A stretch of 46,653 nucleotides of DNA from contig CAZRKB010000004.1 of the NCBI GenBank assembly GCA_964601125.1, positions 1 to 46,653 on the forward strand, given 5' to 3'. Below are positions 31,444-38,531 of the stretch, piece by piece; within the stretch, counting starts at the first letter, position 1, and the number at the start of each line of letters is the position of its first letter. This DNA is from DATDVC01 sp964601125 (lineage in GTDB: Bacteria > Patescibacteriota > Minisyncoccia > Phycocordibacterales > WO2-35-19). A program made the translations under genes and the position numbers. The notes beneath the pieces are model-generated. The model was not told where the DNA came from, did not search any database, and saw only the letters and a list, made by a program, of their open reading frames with translations.

Positions 31444-33114
31444 ATGGTAAATTACTCCGAAATAAAAGATGAGCTCTCGAAGATTATTGAAGGAGAAATT
31501 TTTGACGATGAAGAAACTTTAAAAAAATATTCTAGGGACGCCTCTCTTTTAGAAGTTTGGCCAAAACTGGTCATCTGGCCGAAAAACAGTAGTGACATCA
31601 AAAAAATAGTAAAATTTGTTTCGGAAAATAAACACTCCATGCCAGACCTTTCAGTAACTGTGCGCGCTGCCGGCAGCTGTATGTCCGGTGGCTCTTTAAA
31701 CGAATCGATCATTTTAGATGTAAACAAGTATCTCAATAAATTTTCGATTAACACAGAAAACAAAACTGCTCTTGTTGAGCCCGGCCTTTTCTATCGCGAT
31801 TTCGAACCAGAAACCCTTAAGCACGGCCTTATATTGCCATGCTATACAGCTTCTAAAAATCTTTGTGCTTTAGGGGGCATGATAGGCAACAACGCAGCAG
31901 GAGAAAAAACTTTGCTCTATGGAAAAATGGAGAATTTTATACTCGAATTAAAAGTGGTATTGCAAGATGGTGAAGAGTATATTTTTGGTCCAATATCGCG
32001 AGTAGATCTAATAAAAAAATCTCACGAACACAGCTTCGAAGGGGGTGTCTACGAACGAATGATGCGTCTCATTGACCAAAACAGAGACACGATAAATATG
32101 GCAAAGCCAAAGGTTTCTAAAAACTCTGCCGGGTATTATTTGTGGAATATAGAGCGTAATGGGCTTTTTGATCTGACTCGCGTTATCGTCGGATCTCAAG
32201 GCACCTTAGGGATAGTCACTGAAGCCAAACTTAAGCTTGAAGAGGTAAAGCCGAATTCAAAACTTTTGGTTATTTTCATGAAAGACTTGGCTAAACTAGG
32301 CAACTTAGTCAATACGATTTTAAAATACAGGCCGGAGAGCATCGAATCATACGACGACGCCACCTTGAAACTGGCAGTACGATTCTTCCCTGAGATGCTA
32401 CGTATTATGAAGTCTAAATTTATAAAAATCGCTTTTGGATTTATACCAGAAGTTTTAATGGTTTTGACCGGCGGGATACCAAAGCTTGTGCTTTTAGTCG
32501 AATTTGCAGGAAAAGACGAAGCTGAGCTGGAGAAAGAAGCGCTAAAGTTAGAAGCAGAAGTCAAAAATATGGGATTTAAAACTCGAATAAACAAAAATGC
32601 AAGTGACGCTGAAAAGTATTGGACCATACGCCGAGAAAGTTTCAATCTTCTAAGGAAGCACATACGAGGGAAGCGAACAGCTCCATTTATCGACGATATT
32701 TGCGTAAACCCAGAACATTTGCCCGACTTTTTACCACGTCTACGCAAACTTTTGGATGATAGTAAGCTAGTATATACAATCGCTGGACATGCGGGCAACG
32801 GCAATTTCCACATAATCCCACTCATGAACATGAGTGATAAGAAAAACAGAGCAATAATCCCTCATTTGTCAGCAAAAGTGTATGATTTAGTAAAAGAGTA
32901 TAACGGTTCTATCACCGCCGAACACAATGATGGCCTCATCCGGACTCCATACCTAGACCGTATGTACAGCCCTGAAATTTTAGAACTTTTCAGGCAAACC
33001 AAAGAAATATTTGATCCCCAAAACATCTTTAACCCTGGTAAAAAAGTGCCGACCCCAGACGAAAAAGGTCCCGGAAGTGTCGAGTACATGGTAGGGCACT
33101 TGGCGAGGGATTAA
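31444..33114 (+). CDS. FAD-linked oxidoreductase (D-lactate/glycolate dehydrogenase GlcD-like)
   Basis: 556 aa. The FAD-binding type 4 domain at residues about 35-265 includes TVRAAGSCMSGGSLNESIIL, LGGMIGNNAAGEKTL and GSQGTLGIVTEAKLKL. The FAD-oxidase C-terminal domain follows with YTIAGHAGNGNFHIIP, ITAEHNDGLIRTPYLD and the final IFDPQNIFNPGKK. Such enzymes oxidise D-lactate or related 2-hydroxy acids, or produce D-lactate in reverse in fermenting cells. No Fe-S partner is fused, so the electron acceptor is unknown. TATAAT (31432-31437) lies 6 nt before the ATG: leaderless. Confidence 0.9.
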   Translation: MVNYSEIKDELSKIIEGEIFDDEETLKKYSRDASLLEVWPKLVIWPKNSSDIKKIVKFVSENKHSMPDLSVTVRAAGSCMSGGSLNESIILDVNKYLNKFSINTENKTALVEPGLFYRDFEPETLKHGLILPCYTASKNLCALGGMIGNNAAGEKTLLYGKMENFILELKVVLQDGEEYIFGPISRVDLIKKSHEHSFEGGVYERMMRLIDQNRDTINMAKPKVSKNSAGYYLWNIERNGLFDLTRVIVGSQGTLGIVTEAKLKLEEVKPNSKLLVIFMKDLAKLGNLVNTILKYRPESIESYDDATLKLAVRFFPEMLRIMKSKFIKIAFGFIPEVLMVLTGGIPKLVLLVEFAGKDEAELEKEALKLEAEVKNMGFKTRINKNASDAEKYWTIRRESFNLLRKHIRGKRTAPFIDDICVNPEHLPDFLPRLRKLLDDSKLVYTIAGHAGNGNFHIIPLMNMSDKKNRAIIPHLSAKVYDLVKEYNGSITAEHNDGLIRTPYLDRMYSPEILELFRQTKEIFDPQNIFNPGKKVPTPDEKGPGSVEYMVGHLARD

Positions 33115-33115
33115 A

Positions 33116-33172
33116 ACCTCACCCCAGTGCCTGCGGCACTTGCCCCTCTCCTAGAGGCAGGAGAGGGGATAA
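33116..33172 (+). repeat. Palindromic repeat copy e
   Basis: CCTCACCCCAGTGCCTGCGG followed by inner GTGCC...GGCAC and outer CCCCTCTCCT/AGGAGAGGGG. It begins right after the stop of the FAD oxidoreductase gene. Confidence 0.8.
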
Positions 33173-33206
33173 ATCAGAAACAAAACAGGAAAAAAGTGAG
33201 TAGTCT

Positions 33207-33252
33207 TTCTCCCTTCCCCTGCATCTAGGGGAAGGGTTGGGGATGAGGTTGT
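33207..33252 (+). repeat. Palindromic repeat copy f
   Basis: CCCTTCCCCT/AGGGGAAGGG hairpin with the end motif GGTTGGGGATGAGGTTG. It points toward the DUF559 gene and is followed at once by TAAAAT (33252-33257), 6 nt before the ATG. Confidence 0.75.
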
Positions 33253-33263
33253 AAAATAACATT

Positions 33264-33617
33264 ATGAAATGGACGCACAATACAAGAGATCTTCGTAATA
33301 GGAGAAGAGAGCTTCGCAAAAATCAAACAAAGGCAGAAGAAATACTTTGGTTTGAACTCCGAAACAGCAAACTTGGAGCAAAATTTAAGAGACAGCACAG
33401 CATTGGTGGATATATCACCGATTTTTACTGTCAGAAATATAAACTTATCATTGAACTTGATGGAGAAATTCACAACAAACCAGAAAACCAAGAATATGAT
33501 AATGTAAGAGATAAATATTTTATAGAGCTTGGTTATAAAGTTTTAAGATTTAAAAATGAAGAGGTAGAAGAGGATATCGAAAAAACTTTGGGAAAAATAA
33601 CAACTTACTTAACATGA
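33264..33617 (+). CDS. DUF559 (Vsr/restriction-endonuclease-fold) protein
   Basis: 117 aa, basic. RELRKNQTKAEEILWFELRN, FKRQHSIGGYITDFYCQKYK, LIIELDGEIHNKPENQEYDN and the final LGYKVLRFKNEEVEED are the full DUF559 pattern, with the Asp and Glu residues of a PD-(D/E)xK nuclease. Function is unproven; such proteins are common as lone genes in these genomes. It lies between palindromic repeats e/f on the left and g on the right, so a role in repeat spread, or co-movement with repeats, is possible. The gene appears leaderless. Confidence 0.92.
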   Translation: MKWTHNTRDLRNRRRELRKNQTKAEEILWFELRNSKLGAKFKRQHSIGGYITDFYCQKYKLIIELDGEIHNKPENQEYDNVRDKYFIELGYKVLRFKNEEVEEDIEKTLGKITTYLT

Positions 33618-33635
33618 AAGCCCCACACTTTCATG
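33613..33635. terminator. Hairpin between convergent genes
   Basis: CATGAAAG (33613-33620) pairs with CTTTCATG (33628-33635); it contains the DUF559 stop codon and ends 12 nt from the stop of the minus-strand gene. No clear T run, so it is a weak terminator candidate. Confidence 0.4.
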
Positions 33636-33647
33636 CAGAGCCCAATA

Positions 33648-33833
33648 TCATCTCTTTACTTTTGCCCACCTTTGCAAAAATAAACTCATCCGAGCTAGAT
33701 GATTACGTTCTTCAATTTCTCCTTCTTTTTGAACTTTGGATCCTGCCAGGATCACTTGTTTCTTGAGTTTAGGGTCTGGCTTAAATGCCAGAACTTTGAT
33801 TTTAGAAAGTTTTGGAGTTCGCTTGGTTGACAC
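33648..33833 (-). CDS. Small basic protein, 61 aa
   Basis: Starts with GTG, with AGAGG placed 7 nt upstream and TATAGT before that. Very rich in Lys and Arg (MSTKRTPKLSKIKVLAFKPD; LFLQRWAKVKR), no cysteines, likely nucleic-acid or ribosome binding. I do not recognise the family. It is antisense to an open frame extending upstream from rplY, but that frame shows no family similarity before the rplY start. Confidence 0.6.
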   Translation of the reverse strand: MSTKRTPKLSKIKVLAFKPDPKLKKQVILAGSKVQKEGEIEERNHLARMSLFLQRWAKVKR

Positions 33834-33877
33834 TTTTGAACCTCTTTTACAACTATATCAAGTTTTTAAGTATTTTT

Positions 33878-33936
33878 CCCCTCTCCTGTTTATAGGAGAG
33901 GGGCGGCTCGCCGTAGGCGGGCGGGGTGAGGTTGTT
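33878..33936 (+). repeat. Palindromic repeat copy g
   Basis: CCCCTCTCCT/AGGAGAGGGG hairpin, then CGGCTCGCCG and GGCGGGCGGGGTGAGGTTGT. Same end motif as copies e and f; directed toward rplY. Confidence 0.8.
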
Positions 33937-33969
33937 TTATTTTTATTTTCTGCTACTATTTCTTCCGTT

Positions 33970-34620
33970 ATGACAATCACAATAAACGCCGAGAAAAGAG
34001 AGAAAATAGGCAAGACTGAAGGGCTTATCGAGAAGGGTTTTTTGCCTGCAGTTTATTATGGACGAAAACAAGATTCTACCCCAATACAAATAAAGAAAAG
34101 TGATTTTATAAAAGCCTGGAAAAATGCGGGTGAATCAACGGTTATAAAGATAAAAACCAAAGATGAAGAGCTAGAAGCCCTTATCAAGGATGTGCAAATC
34201 GACCCGATAACCAATGACCCGAGGCATGCCGACTTTTATGTGTTTGAGAAGGGTCACAAAGTTCAAATTTCGATACCTATAGAATTTGAGGGTACCTCGC
34301 CAGCCGTCAAAGAACTCGGAGGAATTTTGGTGAAAGCCCTACACGAAATTGAGGTTAAGGCCGAACCAGCAAACTTACCGCACGAAATCATTGTTGACAT
34401 AAGTTCGCTTGTAAGTTTTGAAAGCCAAATTCTTGTAAAAGATATAAAATTGCCAAGTGGAGTAGAGCTAATACAAAACCCAGAAGACGTGGTGGCTCTA
34501 GTATCTGAAGCTAAAGAAGAAACACAGGAAGCTGCACCTATAGATTTGAGTCAAATAGAAGTTGAAAAGAAGGGCAAGAAAGAGGAGGAGGGAGGAGAGA
34601 CTCAAGAATCTGGAAACTAA
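33970..34620 (+). CDS. rplY: Large ribosomal subunit protein bL25 (CTC form)
   Basis: 216 aa. Binds 5S rRNA. The N-terminal bL25 domain (residues 1-90) shows ITINAEKREKIGKTEGLIEKGFLPAVYYG and the end VQIDPITNDPRHADFYVF; the C-terminal TL5/CTC domain includes ISIPIEFEGTSPAVKELGG and VDISSLVSFESQILVKDIKL; the tail is acidic and Glu-rich. The start is the ATG at 33970; the frame is open to 33736, but those codons cross a repeat and a minus-strand gene. TACTAT lies 10 nt before the ATG. Confidence 0.95.
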   Translation: MTITINAEKREKIGKTEGLIEKGFLPAVYYGRKQDSTPIQIKKSDFIKAWKNAGESTVIKIKTKDEELEALIKDVQIDPITNDPRHADFYVFEKGHKVQISIPIEFEGTSPAVKELGGILVKALHEIEVKAEPANLPHEIIVDISSLVSFESQILVKDIKLPSGVELIQNPEDVVALVSEAKEETQEAAPIDLSQIEVEKKGKKEEEGGETQESGN

Positions 34621-34647
34621 ATCTATAAGTTTGGTATAATATCCTTA

Positions 34648-36045
34648 ATGAAATTTATTAGAGATATAGTTTTTTTGTTATGCATTGGTCTTGCTACTTG
34701 CTACTTGCTACTTGCTACTTCTGTAGAGGCACAGCAATTGACCGAGGCTCAGATTCAAGAACAGGAAGCTAAATGGCGAGCAGAACTTGAGGCCACGGAA
34801 AAAGAAATAGCCCAGTGGGAATCAGTTTTAAACACAAGCAAAAAAGGTACCGCCTCTCTTGAAAGAGACGCCTCCATTTTGCAAGCCAAAATAAATGAAG
34901 CCAAAGCGTTTATAAGACAGAGACAAATTCAGATCGAGCAACTCACTAGAGATATAGGCCTAAAAAATAAAACTATATCTGAACTTGAAGAAAAAATAAG
35001 TCGTGGCAAAGAATCAATGGCGGCCATTTTAAGACAATCTAATGAGGTAGACTCCTATTCATTGGTCGAAGTCATGTTTAGCAACAAAAACCTTTCTGAA
35101 TTTTTTATCGATGTTGATTCGTATGCCTCGCTAAATAAATCTTTAGAAGATCAATTTAGAGAAATCCGGGCGCTCCAAGGCAAAACGGAGGAAGAGAAAA
35201 AAGTTTTGGATAGCAAAAGAGCTGCAGAAGCAGACAAAAAAGCTGAAATAGAAACCCAAAAGAAAAGGGTTGAGCAAGATGAAGCTGAAAAACAACGATT
35301 GATCAACATCAACAAAACCCAAGAAAAAACTTACGCACAGGTTATAAAGGAAAAGCAAGCTAAAGCCGCTCAGATACGAGCCGCACTCTTTGCTCTTCGT
35401 GACACTGAGGGTATACCTTTTGGAGATGCGCTAAAATACGCGACCTCCGCTTCACAAAAAACAGGTGTGAGACCGGCGTTAATTCTAGCTATACTAACCC
35501 AAGAATCTGATTTGGGTAAAAACCAAGGCTCCTGCCTTGTGAATAATATCGACACAGGAGACGGCGCCGGCAAAAATACTGGCACGCTTTTTGAACAAGT
35601 AATGAAAGCTCCGAGAGATACCGTGCCGTTCAAAGACATAACCGAACGCCTTGGTAAGGATTGGAAAATGACTCCCGTTTCCTGCCCCCCAGGCACAAAG
35701 TATACTTCTGGAAGAGGTTTTGGCGGTGGTATGGGTCCATCACAATTCATACCTTCCACTTGGGAACTATTTAAAAATAGATTAGGGTCTGCTTTGGGCA
35801 TGAGCGCCGAAAGTGTAAATCCATGGAACCCAGAACACGCCATACTTGCCACAGCTGTCTATATGGCAGACCTAGGCGCAGCGAGTGGTGGATATACCGC
35901 TGAGCGCAATGCAGCTTGCCGATACTACTCCGGAGCCAAGTGCACCCCGGGACGCAAACCAGCCAACGTCTTCTACGGTGATCAGGTAATGGCTAAAGCC
36001 GAAAACATCCAACTCACCATGATCGACCCACTGGAAGGGTTTTAA
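34648..36045 (+). CDS. Coiled-coil lytic murein transglycosylase
   Basis: 465 aa, secreted. Signal peptide at residues 1-28 ending SVEAQQ; two long coiled coils at about 30-125 and 155-245, like those of PcsB/EnvC-type division hydrolases; then a lysozyme-like domain from about 255: GVRPALILAILTQESDLGKN contains the catalytic Glu; GGGMGPSQFIPSTW and AILATAVYMADLGA are typical lytic transglycosylase motifs; AACRYYSG is near the end. It probably cleaves peptidoglycan at division sites. TATAAT lies 7 nt before the ATG. The signal-peptide coding DNA holds a four-copy heptanucleotide repeat. Confidence 0.88.
   Translation: MKFIRDIVFLLCIGLATCYLLLATSVEAQQLTEAQIQEQEAKWRAELEATEKEIAQWESVLNTSKKGTASLERDASILQAKINEAKAFIRQRQIQIEQLTRDIGLKNKTISELEEKISRGKESMAAILRQSNEVDSYSLVEVMFSNKNLSEFFIDVDSYASLNKSLEDQFREIRALQGKTEEEKKVLDSKRAAEADKKAEIETQKKRVEQDEAEKQRLININKTQEKTYAQVIKEKQAKAAQIRAALFALRDTEGIPFGDALKYATSASQKTGVRPALILAILTQESDLGKNQGSCLVNNIDTGDGAGKNTGTLFEQVMKAPRDTVPFKDITERLGKDWKMTPVSCPPGTKYTSGRGFGGGMGPSQFIPSTWELFKNRLGSALGMSAESVNPWNPEHAILATAVYMADLGAASGGYTAERNAACRYYSGAKCTPGRKPANVFYGDQVMAKAENIQLTMIDPLEGF
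34690..34717 (+). repeat. Four tandem copies of CTTGCTA in a signal-peptide coding region
   Basis: Exact 7-bp units at 34690, 34697, 34704 and 34711, plus a partial fifth (CTT). Seven is not a multiple of three, so gain or loss of one unit would shift the frame after the first 15 codons. Confidence 0.95.
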
Positions 36046-36049
36046 ACGC

Positions 36050-36078
36050 TTGACAGGATTTCACAGCTAATATAACCT
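36050..36078 (+). promoter_or_regulatory. Promoter, TTGACA with TATAACCT
   Basis: TTGACA 36050-36055, 5 nt after the stop of the transglycosylase gene; TATAAC 36071-36076 (15 bp) or TAACCT 36073-36078 (17 bp) as -10. Confidence 0.5.
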
Positions 36079-36081
36079 AAA

Positions 36082-36320
36082 CATAGGTAATTAGTTCTGA
36101 CAGCTGGCACACGTAGTGTGCCGAGGCTTGGAGGAAGACTAACACCCCTAAGAACCCGAAATCGGGCACCGACGGGGATGGAAATGACGAAAAATAGCCA
36201 AGGAAGCAGAACCTAAAATACTGCGAGATGGGCCACCAAAAACTATCCTTAGATTATGACCTTACAAGTCATAGGCGTAGTTTGCGCCAAAGGGATGTTC
36301 GGTGGCCTTTTCCCTTGCTT
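36082..36320 (+). ncRNA. Candidate structured RNA D upstream of rpmE
   Basis: About 240 nt without coding potential. Domain 1 is closed by TTAG-TTCTG (36091-36099) with CAGAA-C-CTAA (36207-36216) and holds hairpins GGCACAC-GTA-GTGTGCC (36106-36122) and CCCC...GGGG (36145-36177) enclosing CCCG-AAAT-CGGG. Domain 2 is a three-way junction closed by GGCCACC/GGTGGCC (36231-36237/36301-36307) with arms TATGAC/GTCATA and GGCG/CGCC. A T run follows. Known L31 leaders are far shorter, and rpmE has its own promoter afterwards. The RNase P consensus blocks are not seen. Confidence 0.6.
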
Positions 36321-36333
36321 AAAATTAAAAATA

Positions 36334-36362
36334 TTGACCAAATAAAGAGAATTTGATAGATT
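36334..36362 (+). promoter_or_regulatory. Promoter of rpmE, TTGACC-17-TAGATT
   Basis: TTGACC 36334-36339, TAGATT 36357-36362; the ATG at 36369 is 6 nt further, so the mRNA would be leaderless. Confidence 0.6.
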
Positions 36363-36368
36363 AATTTT

Positions 36369-36423
36369 ATGAAAACTGATATTCACCCACAATACTATAC
36401 GGATGCCAAAGTAACCTGCTCTT
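36369..36423 (+). repeat. First copy of 55-bp contig overlap (5' end of rpmE)
   Basis: The 55 bases before the N run are identical to the 55 bases after it (36524-36578). They encode the first 18 residues of rpmE. This is an unmerged contig overlap, not a second gene. Confidence 0.95.
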
Positions 36424-36523
36424 NNNNNNNNNNNNNNNNNNNNNNNNNNNNNNNNNNNNNNNNNNNNNNNNNNNNNNNNNNNNNNNNNNNNNNNNNNNNN
36501 NNNNNNNNNNNNNNNNNNNNNNN
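36424..36523. other. Scaffold gap of exactly 100 N
   Basis: 100 unknown bases. The flanks duplicate each other for 55 bp, so the real gap is probably negative and no sequence is missing. Confidence 0.95.
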
Positions 36524-36748
36524 ATGAAAACTGATATTCACCCACAATACTATACGGATGCCAAAGTAACCTGCTCTTGCGGTAATAAATTTACTATTGG
36601 AGCTACACAAAAGGAGATCTCCGTTGAAATTTGCAGCAGCTGCCACCCATTTTTTACCGGCAACGAAAAAGTGATTGATGCTGCCGGAAGAGTTGAGAAA
36701 TTTAAGCAAAGAAAAGCAGCTTCTGTTTCCAAAAAAGCTAAAAAATAG
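36524..36748 (+). CDS. rpmE: Large ribosomal subunit protein bL31, zinc-binding form
   Basis: 74 aa. MKTDIHPQYYTDAKVTCSCG and EICSSCHPFFTGNEKVIDAAGR are the bL31 hallmarks. The cysteines at TCSC and CSSC mark the zinc-containing (C+) type. The Lys-rich tail QRKAASVSKKAKK is longer than the minimal form. The true upstream sequence is that before 36369, across the artificial gap. Confidence 0.96.
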   Translation: MKTDIHPQYYTDAKVTCSCGNKFTIGATQKEISVEICSSCHPFFTGNEKVIDAAGRVEKFKQRKAASVSKKAKK

Positions 36749-36754
36749 GTTTTG

Positions 36755-36868
36755 TTTCCTCTCTTAAGATAGCTCGCCTCGCCAGCAAGGCGGGGAGTGG
36801 ATCGGAGAGTGGTGTGAAATATTGAAATAACTCACCCTAACCCTCTCTTACTTTTAAGAGAGGGGACC
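36755..36868 (+). repeat. Palindromic repeat, compound copy h
   Basis: CTCGCCTCGCCAGCAAGGCG in the first part, then AACTCACCCTAACCCTCTCT, then AAGAGAGGGG. It looks like two copies joined. The segment CAGCAAGGCGGG is shared with the interior of pth. The last AGAGGGG is 16-20 nt before the prfA start. Confidence 0.75.
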
Positions 36869-36881
36869 AAACCAAGAACCT

Positions 36882-37826
36882 ATGGATAATCTAGAAAAAT
36901 ATAAAAGTAACGACAAAACCAAGTATCTGGCCTCTGAATACGAACGCCTACTAAAAGAAGAGGTGGACGTTTTGGATTTGCAAAAACAGGAAGGCATGAA
37001 GGAAATGGCTGAGGTGGATTTAAAAAACATAGAAACCCAAAAACAGGCGATAGTGAGCCAGATGGACAATATTTTAAAAGAAGAAGAAAAGGAAGACGCG
37101 GAAGGTCCGAATGAAATAGTCCTTGAAGTAAGAGCTGGGGTGGGAGGCGAAGAGGCAGCCCTTTTTGCCGAGGAACTTGCCAACATGTACAGAAAGTACG
37201 CCGAGATCCGAGGGTGGGGAGTGAGAGTTTTAGACGAAGCCGAGTCCCCCTTGGGTGGCTACAAAGAGGCCAGTTTTGAAATAAGAGGCAAAGGAGTTTA
37301 CGAAGCTATGAAGTTTGAAACCGGAGTGCATCGTATCCAAAGAGTGCCGGCTACAGAAAAATCTGGCCGAGTGCATACCTCGACCGCATCAGTAGCCATT
37401 TTGCCAATAAGAAAAAAAACAAAGTTTGAAATAAATCCAAATGACCTGGAAGTGACCTTCTCTCGAGCAGGAGGAAAAGGTGGACAAAATGTAAACAAAG
37501 TGGAAACTGCCGTACGACTTACACATAAACCCACAGGCATAGTCATCAGCTGTAGGGCAGAGCGAAGTCAGCAAGCAAACAGAGAAAAAGCCCTGACCAT
37601 TCTTGAGGCAAGATTGGACGAGATGAAAAGAGAAGAGGAGGATAAAAAATACGCCAGCGAACGCAAGATCCAAGTGGGCACAGCAGACCGTTCTGAAAAG
37701 ATCCGCACCTACAACATCCTGCAAGACCGCATAACAGATCACCGTTTAAACAAAAACTGGCACGGCATTGAGAAAATCCTAAAAGGAGAGATTTCCCCGA
37801 TTATTGACTCATTTAGAGAGATTTGA
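36882..37826 (+). CDS. prfA: Peptide chain release factor 1
   Basis: 314 aa. Ends translation at UAA and UAG. EVRAGVGGEEAALFAEELANMY is the usual domain 2 start; the stop-codon recognition motif Pro-Ala-Thr is in RVPATEKSGRVHTSTASVAI; SRAGGKGGQNVNKVETAVRLTH has the catalytic GGQ; the end is IRTYNILQDRITDHRLN. The N-terminal domain is about 45 residues shorter than in E. coli. No RF2 gene is in the window, and none of the genes needs UGA read as an amino acid. Confidence 0.96.
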   Translation: MDNLEKYKSNDKTKYLASEYERLLKEEVDVLDLQKQEGMKEMAEVDLKNIETQKQAIVSQMDNILKEEEKEDAEGPNEIVLEVRAGVGGEEAALFAEELANMYRKYAEIRGWGVRVLDEAESPLGGYKEASFEIRGKGVYEAMKFETGVHRIQRVPATEKSGRVHTSTASVAILPIRKKTKFEINPNDLEVTFSRAGGKGGQNVNKVETAVRLTHKPTGIVISCRAERSQQANREKALTILEARLDEMKREEEDKKYASERKIQVGTADRSEKIRTYNILQDRITDHRLNKNWHGIEKILKGEISPIIDSFREI

Positions 37827-37842
37827 TACGATTTCTATCCGT

Positions 37843-38529
37843 ATGGCAGAAACAGCAAAACATGAAGCAAATCTTGACGAGCTTTTTGAAGTAGGAGCTC
37901 ATTTTGGGTTTAGCAAATCAAGAAGACACCCAAGCGCAGAAGCGTTCCTTTTTGGATCTAAAAATCGAGTAGATATATTCGACCTAGAAAAAACAAAAGA
38001 AGCCTTGGATAAGGCTCTGGAGTTTATTAAAAAGCTTGCTACAGAAAACGCCACAGTTCTATTCGTTGGTGGTAAACCAGAGGCTCAAGAAGCAGTTAAA
38101 GAGGCGGCCGAGCGTATAGAGCAACCATATGTAGCTTCTAGATGGATCGGTGGCACTTTGACTAATTTTCCTGAAATATCTAAAAGGGTAGAGACAATGA
38201 AAAACCTTATGTCCCAAAAAGAAAAAGGTGAACTTGCTAAATACACAAAAAAAGAAAGAATTCTCATAGATAGAGACATAGAAAAGTTGCAAAAAATGTT
38301 TTGGGGTATAAAAGATTTGACGGCTCTACCAAAAGCTCTAGTTATAGTTGACCCCCGATACGAAGAAACTGCGCTCAAAGAAGCTCAAATCCTGGGAATA
38401 CCGGTAGTTGCCCTTTGCGGATCTGACAACGACATCAAAGCTGTAAATTACCCGATCCCCGCCAATGACTCAAATACTGCAAGCATACGCTATTTTGTAA
38501 AGAAATTAGCAGAAGCATATAAAAAATAA
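37843..38529 (+). CDS. rpsB: Small ribosomal subunit protein uS2
   Basis: 228 aa. LFEVGAHFGFSKSRRHPSAEAFLFG, ATVLFVGGKPEAQEAVKEAA, WIGGTLTNF and NYPIPANDSNTASIRYFVKKL are all typical. The usual conserved GHQTRRW-like segment is altered to GAHFGFSKSRRHP. The start is the ATG at 37843, 16 nt after prfA; an in-frame start at 37804 would overlap prfA and adds residues with no family match. Confidence 0.96.
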   Translation: MAETAKHEANLDELFEVGAHFGFSKSRRHPSAEAFLFGSKNRVDIFDLEKTKEALDKALEFIKKLATENATVLFVGGKPEAQEAVKEAAERIEQPYVASRWIGGTLTNFPEISKRVETMKNLMSQKEKGELAKYTKKERILIDRDIEKLQKMFWGIKDLTALPKALVIVDPRYEETALKEAQILGIPVVALCGSDNDIKAVNYPIPANDSNTASIRYFVKKLAEAYKK

Positions 38530-38531
38530 TA

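Noticed and set aside
33736..33969. N-terminal extension of bL25
   Set aside because: It passes over repeat copy g and the antisense small gene, and the bL25 family begins at the ATG at 33970.
36260..36290. tmRNA-like tag (GCAAACTACGCC) on the minus strand of RNA D
   Set aside because: Resemblance to a tag start only; no tRNA-like ends or tmRNA 5' consensus on that strand, and the promoter and terminator signals point the other way.
36082..36320. Identification of RNA D as RNase P RNA
   Set aside because: GGAGGAAGAC and GCAGAACC recall the P4 strands, but spacing is far too short and the other conserved blocks are absent; left as unknown.
36249..36709. Minus-strand frames spanning the N run
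   Set aside because: They are products of the artificial gap and of rpmE antisense sequence.
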